A DNA stretch of 64,000 nucleotides from Deltaproteobacteria bacterium (GTDB lineage Bacteria; Desulfobacterota; Desulfuromonadia; Desulfuromonadales; BM103). The notes under the pieces are model-generated. The model was not told where the DNA came from and did not search any database. It saw only the letters and a program-made list of their open reading frames with translations. Position numbers and translations under genes: made by a program. The DNA lies in assembly GCA_005774545.1 (NCBI GenBank), contig VAUL01000003.1, forward strand, positions 1 to 64,000. Direction: 5' to 3'. Shown one piece after another: positions 45,327 to 55,299 of this stretch (positions within the stretch are counted from its first letter, which is position 1; each line of letters begins with the position of its first letter).

Positions 45327-46364
45327 TTACGGAAAGAGCGCAGCCTGCCGCAACCCTTCGCTCTCGTGACAGCCGAGCATCAGGTTCATGTTCTGCAGCG
45401 CCTGTCCGGCCGCCCCCTTCACCAGGTTGTCGATGGCGGACACCACGATGACCCGCTGCGTCCGCGGATCGACCGCCAGGCCGATGTCGCAGAAGTTGCT
45501 GCCGCGCACCTGGTTGATGTTGGGCAGCCGCCCCTCCGGGAGAACCCGCACGAAGGGCTCGGCGGCATAGGTCTGCCGATAGAGTTCGACGAGGCCGGCC
45601 AACGTGGTTCCCGTGAGCAGCGAGGCGTAACAGGTGCTGAGGATGCCGCGGTTGGCCGGCACCAGGTGCGGGGTGAAGCTGATGGTCACCGGCACGCCGG
45701 CCGCGTCGCTTAAGGTCTGCTCGATTTCGGGCGTGTGGCGATGGCGCGGCAGGCCGTAGGCCTTGAACCCCTCGTTGACCTCGCAGTACAGGGTGTCGAC
45801 CTTGGCGGCCCGTCCGGCGCCGCTGGTCCCCGACTTGCTGTCGACGATGATCGTGGCCGGATCGATCAGGCGGTTGCGCAGCAGCGGCGTCAACGCCAGC
45901 GCCACGCTGGTCGGATAGCAGCCGGGGTTGGCGACCAGCCGTGCGCCGCGCACCTGGTCCCGGTACAACTCGGGGAGGCCGTAAACGGCCTCGGTGAGCA
46001 GTTCCGGGGTCAGGTGCGGCTCATACCATTCGGCATAGACCGCCGCATCGCGCAACCGGTAGTCCGCCGAGAGGTCGACGACCCGGCAGCCGGCGGCCAG
46101 CAGGTCCGGAACCATCCCCATGGCCGCCTGGTGCGGCACCGCCAGGAAGACCAGATCGGCACGCCCCGCCAGGGCCGCGGGCTCGACGGCCTCGAACATC
46201 AGATCGTAGCTGCCCGCCAGTGACGGGAAAGCCTCGCTCAGCGATTGACCGGCCTGCTGCCGGGAGGTGACACAGGTCACCGTAACCCCGGGGTGGCCGG
46301 CAAGCAGCCGCAGCAATTCGACACCGGTATAGCCGCTGGCGCCGATGACGGCGACTTTGTACAT
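45327..46364 (-). CDS. argC: N-acetyl-gamma-glutamyl-phosphate reductase
   Basis: Third step of arginine biosynthesis: NADPH-dependent reduction of N-acetylglutamyl phosphate to the semialdehyde. The 345 residues start [22 protein letters not shown] (NADP site), and the catalytic Cys is in [16 protein letters not shown] near residue 149. The C-terminal [37 protein letters not shown] is diagnostic. ATG 46364 follows CAGGAG. It sits alone, behind the rpsI terminator. Confidence 0.96.
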   Translation of the reverse strand: MYKVAVIGASGYTGVELLRLLAGHPGVTVTCVTSRQQAGQSLSEAFPSLAGSYDLMFEAVEPAALAGRADLVFLAVPHQAAMGMVPDLLAAGCRVVDLSADYRLRDAAVYAEWYEPHLTPELLTEAVYGLPELYRDQVRGARLVANPGCYPTSVALALTPLLRNRLIDPATIIVDSKSGTSGAGRAAKVDTLYCEVNEGFKAYGLPRHRHTPEIEQTLSDAAGVPVTISFTPHLVPANRGILSTCYASLLTGTTLAGLVELYRQTYAAEPFVRVLPEGRLPNINQVRGSNFCDIGLAVDPRTQRVIVVSAIDNLVKGAAGQALQNMNLMLGCHESEGLRQAALFP

Positions 46365-46379
46365 GGCAGACTCCTGAAG

Positions 46380-46408
46380 AAAAAGGGGAGCCCACGCGGG
46401 CTCCCCTT
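46380..46408 (-). terminator. Terminator of rplM-rpsI
   Basis: On the minus strand GGGGAGCCC, GCGT loop, GGGCTCCCC, then TTTTTCTTC, 33 bp past the rpsI stop and just before the argC binding site. Confidence 0.85.
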
Positions 46409-46441
46409 TCGGTTTGCAACAACTCTCCCGCAGGGGGAAGC

Positions 46442-46840
46442 TTAACGCTTGGAGAACTGGAAGCTGCGGCGCGCCGAACGCTTGCCGTACTTCTTGCGCT
46501 CCTTGATGCGGCTGTCGCGGGTGACGAACCCGGCCTTCTTCAGGGCGCCGCGCAGATCGGCATCGGCTTCCATCAGCGCCTTGGTGATGCCGTGCTTGAT
46601 CGCCCCGGCCTGACCGGAGGGACCGCCGCCGCAAACGTTGACGAACACGTCGAACTTGCCGACGTTGCCGGTCAGCTCCAGCGGCTGGCGGATAACCATC
46701 TTCGAGGTCTCGCGACCGAAGTACTCATCGATCGACTTCTGGTTGACAACGATATTGCCGCTGCCGGGTTTCAGAAAAACACGGGCCACGGAGCTTTTGC
46801 GCCTGCCGGTGGCGTAGAATTTGATTTCGGCCATCATCAT
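46442..46840 (-). CDS. rpsI: 30S ribosomal protein S9
   Basis: Small-subunit protein that reaches the P-site tRNA with its C-terminal tail. The protein has [43 protein letters not shown], and the basic C-terminus [25 protein letters not shown]. Three consecutive ATG codons (46840, 46837, 46834) follow AGGAGA; the true start may be any, giving 130-132 residues. It lies 16 bp from rplM in the universal L13-S9 operon. Confidence 0.97.
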   Translation of the reverse strand: MMMAEIKFYATGRRKSSVARVFLKPGSGNIVVNQKSIDEYFGRETSKMVIRQPLELTGNVGKFDVFVNVCGGGPSGQAGAIKHGITKALMEADADLRGALKKAGFVTRDSRIKERKKYGKRSARRSFQFSKR

Positions 46841-46856
46841 CGTTCTCCTGGAACCC

Positions 46857-47285
46857 TTAGAACTTCAGTTCACGCGGCTGCTGAGCCTGGTGCGGGTGCT
46901 CAGCGCCGGTGTAGACTTTCAGTTTGCGGAACATCTGGCGACCGAGGGCATTCTTCGGCAGCATCCCCTTGACAGCCTTCTTGATCAACTCCTCGGGCTT
47001 CTTCTCGAGAAGCTTGCCGGCCGAGATCGACTTGAGACCGCCGGGGTAGTCGCTGTGGCTGTAATACATCTTGTCGTTGAGCTTGTTGCCGGTCAGACGA
47101 ACCTTCTCGGCATTGAGCACGATGACGAAGTCCCCGGTATCGACGCTCGGGGTGTAGATCGCCTTGTGCTTGCCGCGCAGGATCCGCGCGATTTCGGTCG
47201 CGGCCCGGCCCAGCACCTGATTTTCGAGGTCGACCACGAACCAGCTCTTCTGCAGGTCGGCCTTTTTGGCGGATAAGGTACTCAT
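46857..47285 (-). CDS. rplM: 50S ribosomal protein L13
   Basis: Early-assembling large-subunit protein, 142 residues. It shows [52 protein letters not shown], and [30 protein letters not shown] prefer ATG 47285 (MSTLSAKKA), with GAGAGG 6 nt upstream, over ATG 47291. Promoter TTGACA-N17-TAACTT is at 47340-47368. Confidence 0.97.
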   Translation of the reverse strand: MSTLSAKKADLQKSWFVVDLENQVLGRAATEIARILRGKHKAIYTPSVDTGDFVIVLNAEKVRLTGNKLNDKMYYSHSDYPGGLKSISAGKLLEKKPEELIKKAVKGMLPKNALGRQMFRKLKVYTGAEHPHQAQQPRELKF

Positions 47286-47339
47286 TTGCATCCTCTCTTG
47301 ACGATTCCGTGATGGTAACGGGGGCTCACAGAAGTTGGG

Positions 47340-47368
47340 AAGTTATCCAAATTCCCATGTGGTGTCAA
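47340..47368 (-). promoter_or_regulatory. Promoter of rplM-rpsI
   Basis: On the minus strand a perfect TTGACA, 17 bp, TAACTT, placed 55 bp before the L13 start and just downstream of the M42 peptidase gene. Confidence 0.6.
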
Positions 47369-47391
47369 GCCTTTTTTCCGCAAAAACCGCA

Positions 47392-48480
47392 TTAACTGGG
47401 GATGAACGAATGATCCGGCCCGATTCGCGTGCACAAAGCCGCCAGCAGCTGCACGGTCCGCTGCAAATCGTCGAGGTCGAGGACCTCCACCGGGGTATGC
47501 ATGTAACGCAGCGGCACACTGAGCAGGGCGGTGGCCACCCCGCCGCGATTGAGCTGCATGACGTTGGCATCGGTCCCCGAAGCGCGCGGGATCCCCATCA
47601 CCTGGTAGGGGATGTTCTCGGCGCGGGCGGTCGCCGTCAGCAGGTCGAAAAGCGCCGGGTTGATATTCGGGCCGCGGGCGATGACCGGCCCCTGCCCCAA
47701 CCGGACCTCCCCGGCGTGCTTGTGGTCGGCGTCGGGATAGTCGCTGGCGAACCCGACCTCGACGGCGATGCCGAGATCGGGCCTGACCCCGTAGGCGCTG
47801 GCCGTGCCGCCGCGCAGGCCGACTTCCTCCTGCACCGTGCTGACGCCCACGACCGTCACCTGCTGATCGCCGCGGCGCCGCACTTCGCGCAGCACCTGGG
47901 CAACCACGTAGGCGCCGATCTTGTCGTCGAAGGCCCGCGAGGTGACGCGCGCCCCCTGCAGACGCTCGACCCCGACCGCGAAGGTCACCGGATCGCCGAT
48001 CGCCACCAGGGCCTGCGCTTGAGCCTTGTCGGCACAGCCGATATCGATGAACTGGTTCTTGAACGGCATGACCTTGTCGCGTTCGGCGTTTTCCAGGTGA
48101 TGGATCGGCTTGCGCCCGACCACCCCGGGAAGCGGCCCCGTCGCGGTGTGTACGGTGACGCGCTGCCCCGGCACCAGGTGGGCGTCGACGCCGCCGATCG
48201 GCGCGAAGAAGAGAAAGCCGCGCTCGTCGATGTACTTGACCATGAAGCCGATCTCGTCGCAGTGCCCGGCCAGCATCAGGCGGAGAGCCCCGGCGGGGCC
48301 GTTGACGGTAGCGATGACGTTGCCGAGCACGTCGGTGCGCAGTTCGTCGGCCACGCCCTCGAGAGCCCGGCGGATCACCCGCTGCGCCGGCTGCTCGAAC
48401 CCCGACGGACTGGGGGCCTCCACCAGCTCTTTGAAAAACTGGAAATCCTGCTCGGTCATCGGTGGCAACCCGGCACTCAT
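47392..48480 (-). CDS. M42-family metallopeptidase (glutamyl/deblocking aminopeptidase)
   Basis: A dizinc, TET-type aminopeptidase that trims peptides in the cytoplasm. The metal ligands appear in order: LMLAGHCDEIGFMV (His), RAFDDKIGAYV (bridging Asp), TVQEEVGLRGG (Glu-Glu), AVEVGFASDYPD (Asp) and RYMHTPVEV (His). RASGTDANVMQLNRGGV is also characteristic. Start is ATG 48480 (362 residues) or ATG 48459; neither has a good binding site. It lies 10 bp after the PHP gene. Confidence 0.88.
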   Translation of the reverse strand: MSAGLPPMTEQDFQFFKELVEAPSPSGFEQPAQRVIRRALEGVADELRTDVLGNVIATVNGPAGALRLMLAGHCDEIGFMVKYIDERGFLFFAPIGGVDAHLVPGQRVTVHTATGPLPGVVGRKPIHHLENAERDKVMPFKNQFIDIGCADKAQAQALVAIGDPVTFAVGVERLQGARVTSRAFDDKIGAYVVAQVLREVRRRGDQQVTVVGVSTVQEEVGLRGGTASAYGVRPDLGIAVEVGFASDYPDADHKHAGEVRLGQGPVIARGPNINPALFDLLTATARAENIPYQVMGIPRASGTDANVMQLNRGGVATALLSVPLRYMHTPVEVLDLDDLQRTVQLLAALCTRIGPDHSFIPS

Positions 48481-48490
48481 TGCTCGGCAC

Positions 48491-49147
48491 TCAGCATTTC
48501 TGAAGGGCTCGCCTGACGAGCTCTTCGGAGTTTTTGCGGCACTGTTCAAATTGATCTTCAGTCAGTCCCGCGCCGAGAGCCACCTTGCGCGCATGCTCCA
48601 GCGGCACCAGGTCGCCGGGGGCGTGGGCATCGGAGTTGACGACCAGCTTCGCGCCGGCGGCCAGCGCCACGCGGGCCACATGGCCGTTGCTCAGGGAATG
48701 CCCCTTGCGGGCCGACAGCTCCAGGCAGATGCCCCGCCGGGCCGCCAGTTGCGCCTCTTCGGCGGTGAGCAGCCCGGGATGGGAGAGAATGTCGATGTCG
48801 GCCTCCAGGGCGGCCAGATTGGTCCCCGCCGCGACCGGCTCGACCAGCGTTTCGCCGTGGCAGACGATGATCTGGGCGCCGAGCGCGCGGGCTTCGGCCG
48901 CCGCGGCCGCGATCTCCGCGGGCGGAATATGGGTCAGCTCGATCCCGGCCAGCACCGTCAGCCCCCAGGCCCTGCCGAGATCCCCGGCCACCCGCAATAC
49001 CCGCGGGATGACCAGGTCGAACATCGAGCGGTCGGCGTGGTCGGTGATGGCGATGGCCCGGTAGCCGGCCTGCGCCGCCCGGCGGGTCAGCTCCGCCGGA
49101 ATCAGCTCGCCGTCGCTGAAGAGGCTGTGGGTGTGGAGATCGATCAT
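48491..49147 (-). CDS. PHP-domain metal-dependent phosphoesterase
   Basis: A 218-residue single PHP domain. Metal-binding motifs: MIDLHTHSLFSDGELIPAEL (HxH), AITDHADRS, VCHGETLVEPV, DILSHPG, and KLVVNSDAHAPGDL. YcdX/HisK-like enzymes of this size hydrolyse small phosphoesters (histidinol phosphate is one known substrate), but specificity is unknown. It sits 3 bp from miaB and 10 bp from the M42 peptidase, suggesting one transcript. Confidence 0.88.
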   Translation of the reverse strand: MIDLHTHSLFSDGELIPAELTRRAAQAGYRAIAITDHADRSMFDLVIPRVLRVAGDLGRAWGLTVLAGIELTHIPPAEIAAAAAEARALGAQIIVCHGETLVEPVAAGTNLAALEADIDILSHPGLLTAEEAQLAARRGICLELSARKGHSLSNGHVARVALAAGAKLVVNSDAHAPGDLVPLEHARKVALGAGLTEDQFEQCRKNSEELVRRALQKC

Positions 49148-49150
49148 TGG

Positions 49151-50476
49151 CTACTCCTTTACCAACTCGCCCAACTGGGAGTTGCGGTATGACTTCGTGA
49201 TCCTGACCGGCACCAGCTGCCCGACCAGTTCCGGAGAACCGGAGAAATTGACGATGCGGTTCCAGGTGGTGCGACCGAACAGCTGCCCCCGCCCCTGCTT
49301 GCTTTCCCCTTCGACCAGCACTTCGCGCACCTGGCCGACATCCGCCTGCCAGGTCTGCTCGCTGATGGCGTTCTGCAGGGCGAGCATCCGGTCGAAGCGC
49401 TCCTGCTTGACCGCCGCCGGGGTCGCGTCCGGCAGTTCGGCGGCGGCCGTACCGCGCCGCGGCGAGAAGAGGAACGAGTAGATCTCGGCGTAACGCACCT
49501 CTGCGAGGAGCGTCATCGTTGCCTCGAAGTCGGCGGCGTCTTCGCCGGGGAACCCGACGATGACGTCGGTGGTCAGGCGGATCTCCGGGCAAGCCTGCTT
49601 CAGCTTGTCGACCAGCCCGAGATAATGGTCCCGGCCATAGCCGCGGTTCATCTCCCGGAGAATCCGGTCGCTGCCGCTCTGCACCGGCAGGTGCAGGTGG
49701 CTGCTGAGCTTGTCGATCTCGCCGAAGCAGGCGATCAGCTCATCGGAGAGATCCTTCGGGTGCGAGGTCGTGAAACGGATCCGGGCAATGCCGTCGATGG
49801 CCGCCACGGCGCGCAGCAGCCCGGCAAAATTCATCTCGCCGGCGACGCCGACCCCGTAGGAGTTGACGTTCTGGCCGATCAGGGTGATCTCGCGCACCCC
49901 CTGGGCGGCCAGGTCGCGGATCTCGGCGAGGATTTCGCCACCGGGACGGCTGATCTCGCGGCCGCGCACGATCGGCACCACGCAGAAGCTGCAGAAGTTG
50001 TCGCACCCCTGCATGACCGTGACGAAACGGGTCACCGCCTCGCTGCCGATGCGGCTGGGAAAGAGCTGCAGGCGCGTCTCGCGGTCGAGGAAGTCGACGG
50101 CCGCCGCCTTGCCGCGCCTGACTTCGACGGCATTGACCAGCTCCGGCAGGCGATGGACGTTGTGGGTGCCGAACACCAGGTCGAGATAGGGGAACTCCTT
50201 GAGCAGCTCCTCCCCCTCCTGCTGGGCCACGCAGCCGCCCAGGCCGATGATCAGCGACGAATCCGCATCCTTGAGCGGCTTGAAGCGGCCGAGGTGGCCA
50301 TAGGCCTTGCGCACGGCCTTGTCGCGCACCGCGCAGGTGTTGAGCAGCAGCAGGTGCGCCTGCTGCGCCTGCTCCACCTGCCGGTAGCCGATGCCGCCGA
50401 GCAGGTCGACGATCCGTTCGGAGTCGACCACGTTCATCTGGCAGCCGAAGGTTTCGAGATAGAAGGTCTTGTCCAT
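49151..50476 (-). CDS. miaB: tRNA-2-methylthio-N6-isopentenyladenosine37 methylthiotransferase
   Basis: Radical-SAM methylthiotransferase of 441 residues modifying A37 of UNN-reading tRNAs. The N-terminal UPF0004 domain has ETFGCQMNVVDSE, NTCAVRDKA and GGCVAQQEG, supplying three cluster cysteines. The radical-SAM motif is QGCDNFCSFCVVP (CxxxCxxC) near residue 157. A C-terminal TRAM domain (VREVLVEGESKQGRGQLFGRTTWNRIVNF) ends the protein. It is complete. Confidence 0.96.
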   Translation of the reverse strand: MDKTFYLETFGCQMNVVDSERIVDLLGGIGYRQVEQAQQAHLLLLNTCAVRDKAVRKAYGHLGRFKPLKDADSSLIIGLGGCVAQQEGEELLKEFPYLDLVFGTHNVHRLPELVNAVEVRRGKAAAVDFLDRETRLQLFPSRIGSEAVTRFVTVMQGCDNFCSFCVVPIVRGREISRPGGEILAEIRDLAAQGVREITLIGQNVNSYGVGVAGEMNFAGLLRAVAAIDGIARIRFTTSHPKDLSDELIACFGEIDKLSSHLHLPVQSGSDRILREMNRGYGRDHYLGLVDKLKQACPEIRLTTDVIVGFPGEDAADFEATMTLLAEVRYAEIYSFLFSPRRGTAAAELPDATPAAVKQERFDRMLALQNAISEQTWQADVGQVREVLVEGESKQGRGQLFGRTTWNRIVNFSGSPELVGQLVPVRITKSYRNSQLGELVKE

Positions 50477-50482
50477 TGCCGT

Positions 50483-51019
50483 TTATGACTCGCGTGAGCG
50501 GATCGCCTGTTCCAGCAGTTCCGCCGGGCGGCGCGGGTATTCGATGCAGTGCAGGATCAGCACCGGGTCGCCGGCTTCGCCGTGAACCCGCAGGGAACCG
50601 AGTTCTTCGCCGGAAGGCTGCAGGCGAAACCAGGTGATCCGTTCCAGAGGGAGCGACACTTCGCGGGCGGAGAGCAGGCCGCGGCGCAGGATCAGCCGCC
50701 GGTCGGTCACGGCGTAGGCGACCCGGGGCCATTCCAGGCGCGCCGCGATCAGCTGGCCGGCAGCCAGCCACAGGGCGTAGCCGAGGAACGGCAGCGGCAC
50801 CCAGGCGAGCCACGGCCACCCCTGCTCGGCGGCCTGCTGCACCCCCATGGCCATCCAGATGCCGCAGATTGCCGTCAGCACCAGGCCGAAAAGAGCATGG
50901 CGCCACTGCCGGAAGGTATAGCAGCGCGGCGCGGGGCGGCCTTCCCAACGCAGGACTTCGCCGGCCTGCAAAAGCGGCCAGGAGCTTGACGGGGTTCGGT
51001 TGTACGTGTCCATAAACAT
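50483..51019 (-). CDS. PH-domain (DUF304-like) membrane protein
   Basis: A 178-residue protein with two adjacent membrane helices (about residues 43-60 and 68-91) followed by a bacterial PH-like domain (YAVTDRRLILRRGLLSAREVSLPLERITWFRLQPS), the hallmark of DUF304. Such proteins have unknown roles at the inner membrane. A second Met three codons in (51013) is an equal start. It lies 6 bp upstream of miaB. Confidence 0.78.
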   Translation of the reverse strand: MFMDTYNRTPSSSWPLLQAGEVLRWEGRPAPRCYTFRQWRHALFGLVLTAICGIWMAMGVQQAAEQGWPWLAWVPLPFLGYALWLAAGQLIAARLEWPRVAYAVTDRRLILRRGLLSAREVSLPLERITWFRLQPSGEELGSLRVHGEAGDPVLILHCIEYPRRPAELLEQAIRSRES

Positions 51020-51060
51020 GCTATGTTAGGCGAAAGTTGCCACCGCTGGCAAGGTGAAGG

Positions 51061-51088
51061 TTGCATTTTCTCCGCGAGGGAGTATTAT
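51061..51088 (+). promoter_or_regulatory. Promoter of typA
   Basis: TTGCAT, 16 bp, TATTAT (5/6 -10) ends 35 bp before the typA ATG. A perfect dyad TTGCCA-N4-TGGCAA lies just upstream at about 51037-51052. Confidence 0.55.
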
Positions 51089-51122
51089 TGGCGGCCCAGA
51101 AAAATCAGAAAAGAGAAGAACT

Positions 51123-52934
<1,812 letters not shown>

Positions 52935-53011
52935 TCCCAGGCCGCGCAAGTTTGCGCAAAATGCCGGTTGATTTCCCGTTTTCCCCTGTAATTGCAAAGC
53001 GTTAATATTGA

Positions 53012-53051
53012 ACAACGGCCGCCGGGGCTGCACCGCTCCGGCGGCCGTTGT
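53012..53051 (+). terminator. Terminator of typA
   Basis: ACAACGGCCGCCGG, 12-nt loop, CCGGCGGCCGTTGT: a 14-bp perfect GC-rich stem 77 bp after the stop. The trailing T content is low. Confidence 0.65.
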
Positions 53052-53117
53052 CAAATAGCAATCTGCCAGGCAGAACAAAAATCCTTGTAACCATTTGATT
53101 TTTATAGCTTTTTTTCG

Positions 53118-53147
53118 TTGACTTCCGACAGCTGGTGCCGTTATCGT
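53118..53147 (+). promoter_or_regulatory. Promoter of the duplicated Cys-rich gene
   Basis: TTGACT (5/6), 18 bp, TATCGT (4/6), 52 bp before the ATG at 53200, in an AT-rich stretch. Confidence 0.5.
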
Positions 53148-53199
53148 TTGGCAAGAAACGGGATGTCCCCGGCCACACGTAACAACCAGGAGTCAAACC

Positions 53200-53523
53200 A
53201 TGACGTGCCCGAGCTGCAACACCAACAATCACATCGAAATCGACACTCACGCCGACGGCTTCGCCGACAATCTCCAGGAGTGCGGCCTCTGCGGCACCAC
53301 CTGGACGAATCGGGGCAACGAGCCGGTGATTCTGCGCGGTGTCACCCATCAACACGGTCTCAATACCAACGAGTGCCCGATCTGCCACAGCATCGACCAG
53401 GTCCAGCTCGACATCCACGCGGACGGCTTCGCCAGCGGCCTCGAGGAGTGCGGCGTGTGCGGCGCCCTCTGGTCGCAGGACGGCAGGACGCCCCGCCTGG
53501 TCCACGGCGCGACCTGGGGCTGA
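53200..53523 (+). CDS. Small protein of two tandem CxxC zinc-ribbon-like repeats
   Basis: A 107-residue protein made of two copies of one unit of about 48 residues. Copy 1: CPSC...IEIDTHADGFADNLQECGLCGTTW...LRGVTH. Copy 2: CPIC...VQLDIHADGFASGLEECGVCGALW...VHGATW. Each copy has two CxxC pairs and a HADGF motif, suggesting one zinc or other metal site per copy. The ATG follows AGGAG by 7 nt, with its own promoter and terminator, so it is monocistronic. I recognise no named family; a redox, metal-binding or nucleic-acid role are all possible. Confidence 0.82.
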   Translation: MTCPSCNTNNHIEIDTHADGFADNLQECGLCGTTWTNRGNEPVILRGVTHQHGLNTNECPICHSIDQVQLDIHADGFASGLEECGVCGALWSQDGRTPRLVHGATWG

Positions 53524-53557
53524 CCCCGAGACCGCTCCGAAGATTTGCGCAGCGCAG

Positions 53558-53599
53558 GAAAACCGGCCCCGGAGATTCCTCCCCGGGGTCGGTTTTCCT
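53558..53599 (+). terminator. Terminator of the Cys-rich gene
   Basis: GGAAAACCGGCCCCGG pairs with CCGGGGTCGGTTTTCC around a short loop, with T-rich ends, 35 bp after the stop. Confidence 0.75.
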
Positions 53600-53679
53600 T
53601 GTAAATTTCGGCGCCCGCCACTATCATGCGGCTGTCCGGCACAGCCCGTTTCATCCCCGTCGACAGTCCAGGAGGCAGC

Positions 53680-54234
53680 GTGGAAAGAGAGCTCAACGCC
53701 CACGAAAAACAGGTGTTGCTGGCGATCGCCCGGCAGGCGATCAGCCTGGGTGTTCAAACCGGCCAGGAATATATCGAACCACGCGAGGAAAAGGCGCTCA
53801 ACCAGCGCAACGGCTGTTTCGTCACCATCAAGCAGCACGGCAAGCTGCGCGGCTGCATCGGCAACTTCCAGTCGGAACTCCCCCTGTTCCGCGAGGTCGC
53901 CCGCATGGCGCTCGCCTCGGCGACCAAGGACCCGCGCTTCTACCCGATGAAGGAGGCCGATCTCGAGTCTTTCCGCCTGGAGATATCGGTCCTCTCCCCG
54001 CTGCGCAAGGTCGACAGCACCGACGAGATTGAAGTCGGCAAGCACGGCATCTACATCGAAAAAGGTTTCTACCGCGGCGTGCTGCTCCCCCAGGTCGCCA
54101 CCGAGCACGGCTGGGACCGGCCGACCTTCCTGAAGCAGACCTGCGTCAAGGCCGGTCTCCCCACCAACGCCTGGGAGGCGGAGGACGCCGAGATCTACGT
54201 CTTCAGCGCCCAGGTCTTCGGCGAAGAGAGCTGA
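53680..54234 (+). CDS. AMMECR1-domain protein
   Basis: A 184-residue single AMMECR1 domain. The signature is RGCIGNFQSELPLFREVARMALASATKDPRF, with the invariant LRGCIG. YRGVLLPQVATEHGWDRPTFLKQTC follows. The start is GTG 53680, with AGGAGG 4 nt before it; the longer ATG frame lacks any site. The biochemical role of this ancient family is not settled (links to memo/dioxygenase partners and radical chemistry are proposed). No memo-like gene lies nearby. Confidence 0.9.
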   Translation: MERELNAHEKQVLLAIARQAISLGVQTGQEYIEPREEKALNQRNGCFVTIKQHGKLRGCIGNFQSELPLFREVARMALASATKDPRFYPMKEADLESFRLEISVLSPLRKVDSTDEIEVGKHGIYIEKGFYRGVLLPQVATEHGWDRPTFLKQTCVKAGLPTNAWEAEDAEIYVFSAQVFGEES

Positions 54235-54243
54235 AGGACCGGC

Positions 54244-55131
54244 TCAGCCCTCGCCGAAACCTTCCGCCTGCTCCAGCAGGAAATCGACGAACGCCCGGTT
54301 GGCGCGGGAGAGGTAGCTGTCGGCCTTCCAGGCAATATGCAGATCGAGAAATAGCGGCGGGGCAAAGGACACGGCCGCAATTCTCGGTTCGTCGGCCGCG
54401 ACCATGCGCAACAGCGTGGAAACCCCGACCCCTTCGCGAATCAGCGACCTGACCAGGGAGAACAGGTTGGTTTCGAAGACCACCTGCGGCGCGACGCTGC
54501 AATCGCGCATCAACTCGTCGGTCAGTTCCCGCATGTAATAGCCCTTCTTGAACAGGATCAGCGGTTCGGCCAGCAACTCCTCCAGGCGAACCGGGCCACC
54601 CGCCGCCAGCCGATGACCGGCCGGCAGGCAGGCGACGATCTCCTCGCGCAGAAACCGGCGGCTTTGCAGCCCCTGCGGAATCCTGGCGCCGGCAACCACC
54701 CCCATGTCGATCTCCCCCGAGGCAATCAGCCGCTGGATGCGGGCCGCCCCCTCGCCCAGCACCGAAATCTGCAGCCGTGGATAGCGCTTGCGAAACTCGC
54801 GGATGACCCTCGGGAAGTAATAGGAGCTCATCATCGGCGGGATGCCGATGCGGACCTCGCCGCGAGCCAGCCCCTTCATCTCGGCCATCTCCGTATCGGC
54901 GGCGCGGCAATCGTCCAGGATTCGCTCCGCATGACGCAGGAACGCCTCCCCTTCGGCCGTGAGCGTCACCTGCTTCCCCTGCCGGTTGAAGAGGATCAGG
55001 TCCAGATCGGCCTCCAGCTTGCCCACCGCAATGCTTACGGCCGGCTGGGCGACGTGCAGCCGCTCGGCCGCACGGGTGAAGTTGCGCTCCCTGGCAACGG
55101 CGACAAAAGCCCTGATCTGGCGAAGGTCCAT
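54244..55131 (-). CDS. LysR-family transcriptional regulator
   Basis: A 295-residue regulator. Residues 1-60 are the winged helix-turn-helix (MDLRQIRAFVAVARERNFTRAAERLHVAQPAVSIAVGKLEADL), and residues 90-290 the periplasmic-binding-like effector domain (GEVRIGIPPMMSSYYFPRVIREF...). Start at ATG 55131, behind AGGGG. It is divergent from the MFS gene at 55300, the usual arrangement for a LysR protein and its target, so control of that exporter is inferred. Confidence 0.9.
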   Translation of the reverse strand: MDLRQIRAFVAVARERNFTRAAERLHVAQPAVSIAVGKLEADLDLILFNRQGKQVTLTAEGEAFLRHAERILDDCRAADTEMAEMKGLARGEVRIGIPPMMSSYYFPRVIREFRKRYPRLQISVLGEGAARIQRLIASGEIDMGVVAGARIPQGLQSRRFLREEIVACLPAGHRLAAGGPVRLEELLAEPLILFKKGYYMRELTDELMRDCSVAPQVVFETNLFSLVRSLIREGVGVSTLLRMVAADEPRIAAVSFAPPLFLDLHIAWKADSYLSRANRAFVDFLLEQAEGFGEG

Positions 55132-55299
55132 CAGCATCCCCTGAAAGTCGCACGGCGGACCGCGCGGGCCCGGCATTCGCAACTACCATAAACAAATCAC
55201 ATCGAAACGATTAATACAATATATTTAACTTATCGAAAAGGGTCGGATAAGATGAAGTGAAGGGCGCAAGGATGACACCATTGCCGGCAGGGGCGAACG
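55132..55299. promoter_or_regulatory. Divergent LysR/MFS control region
   Basis: The middle of this 168-bp gap is sharply AT-rich (about 55195-55245), containing TTAA...TTAA half-sites and ATAAGTTAAATATATTGTATT read on the minus strand. A LysR T-N11-A type operator and overlapping divergent promoters are expected here, but I cannot fix one site. Confidence 0.4.
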
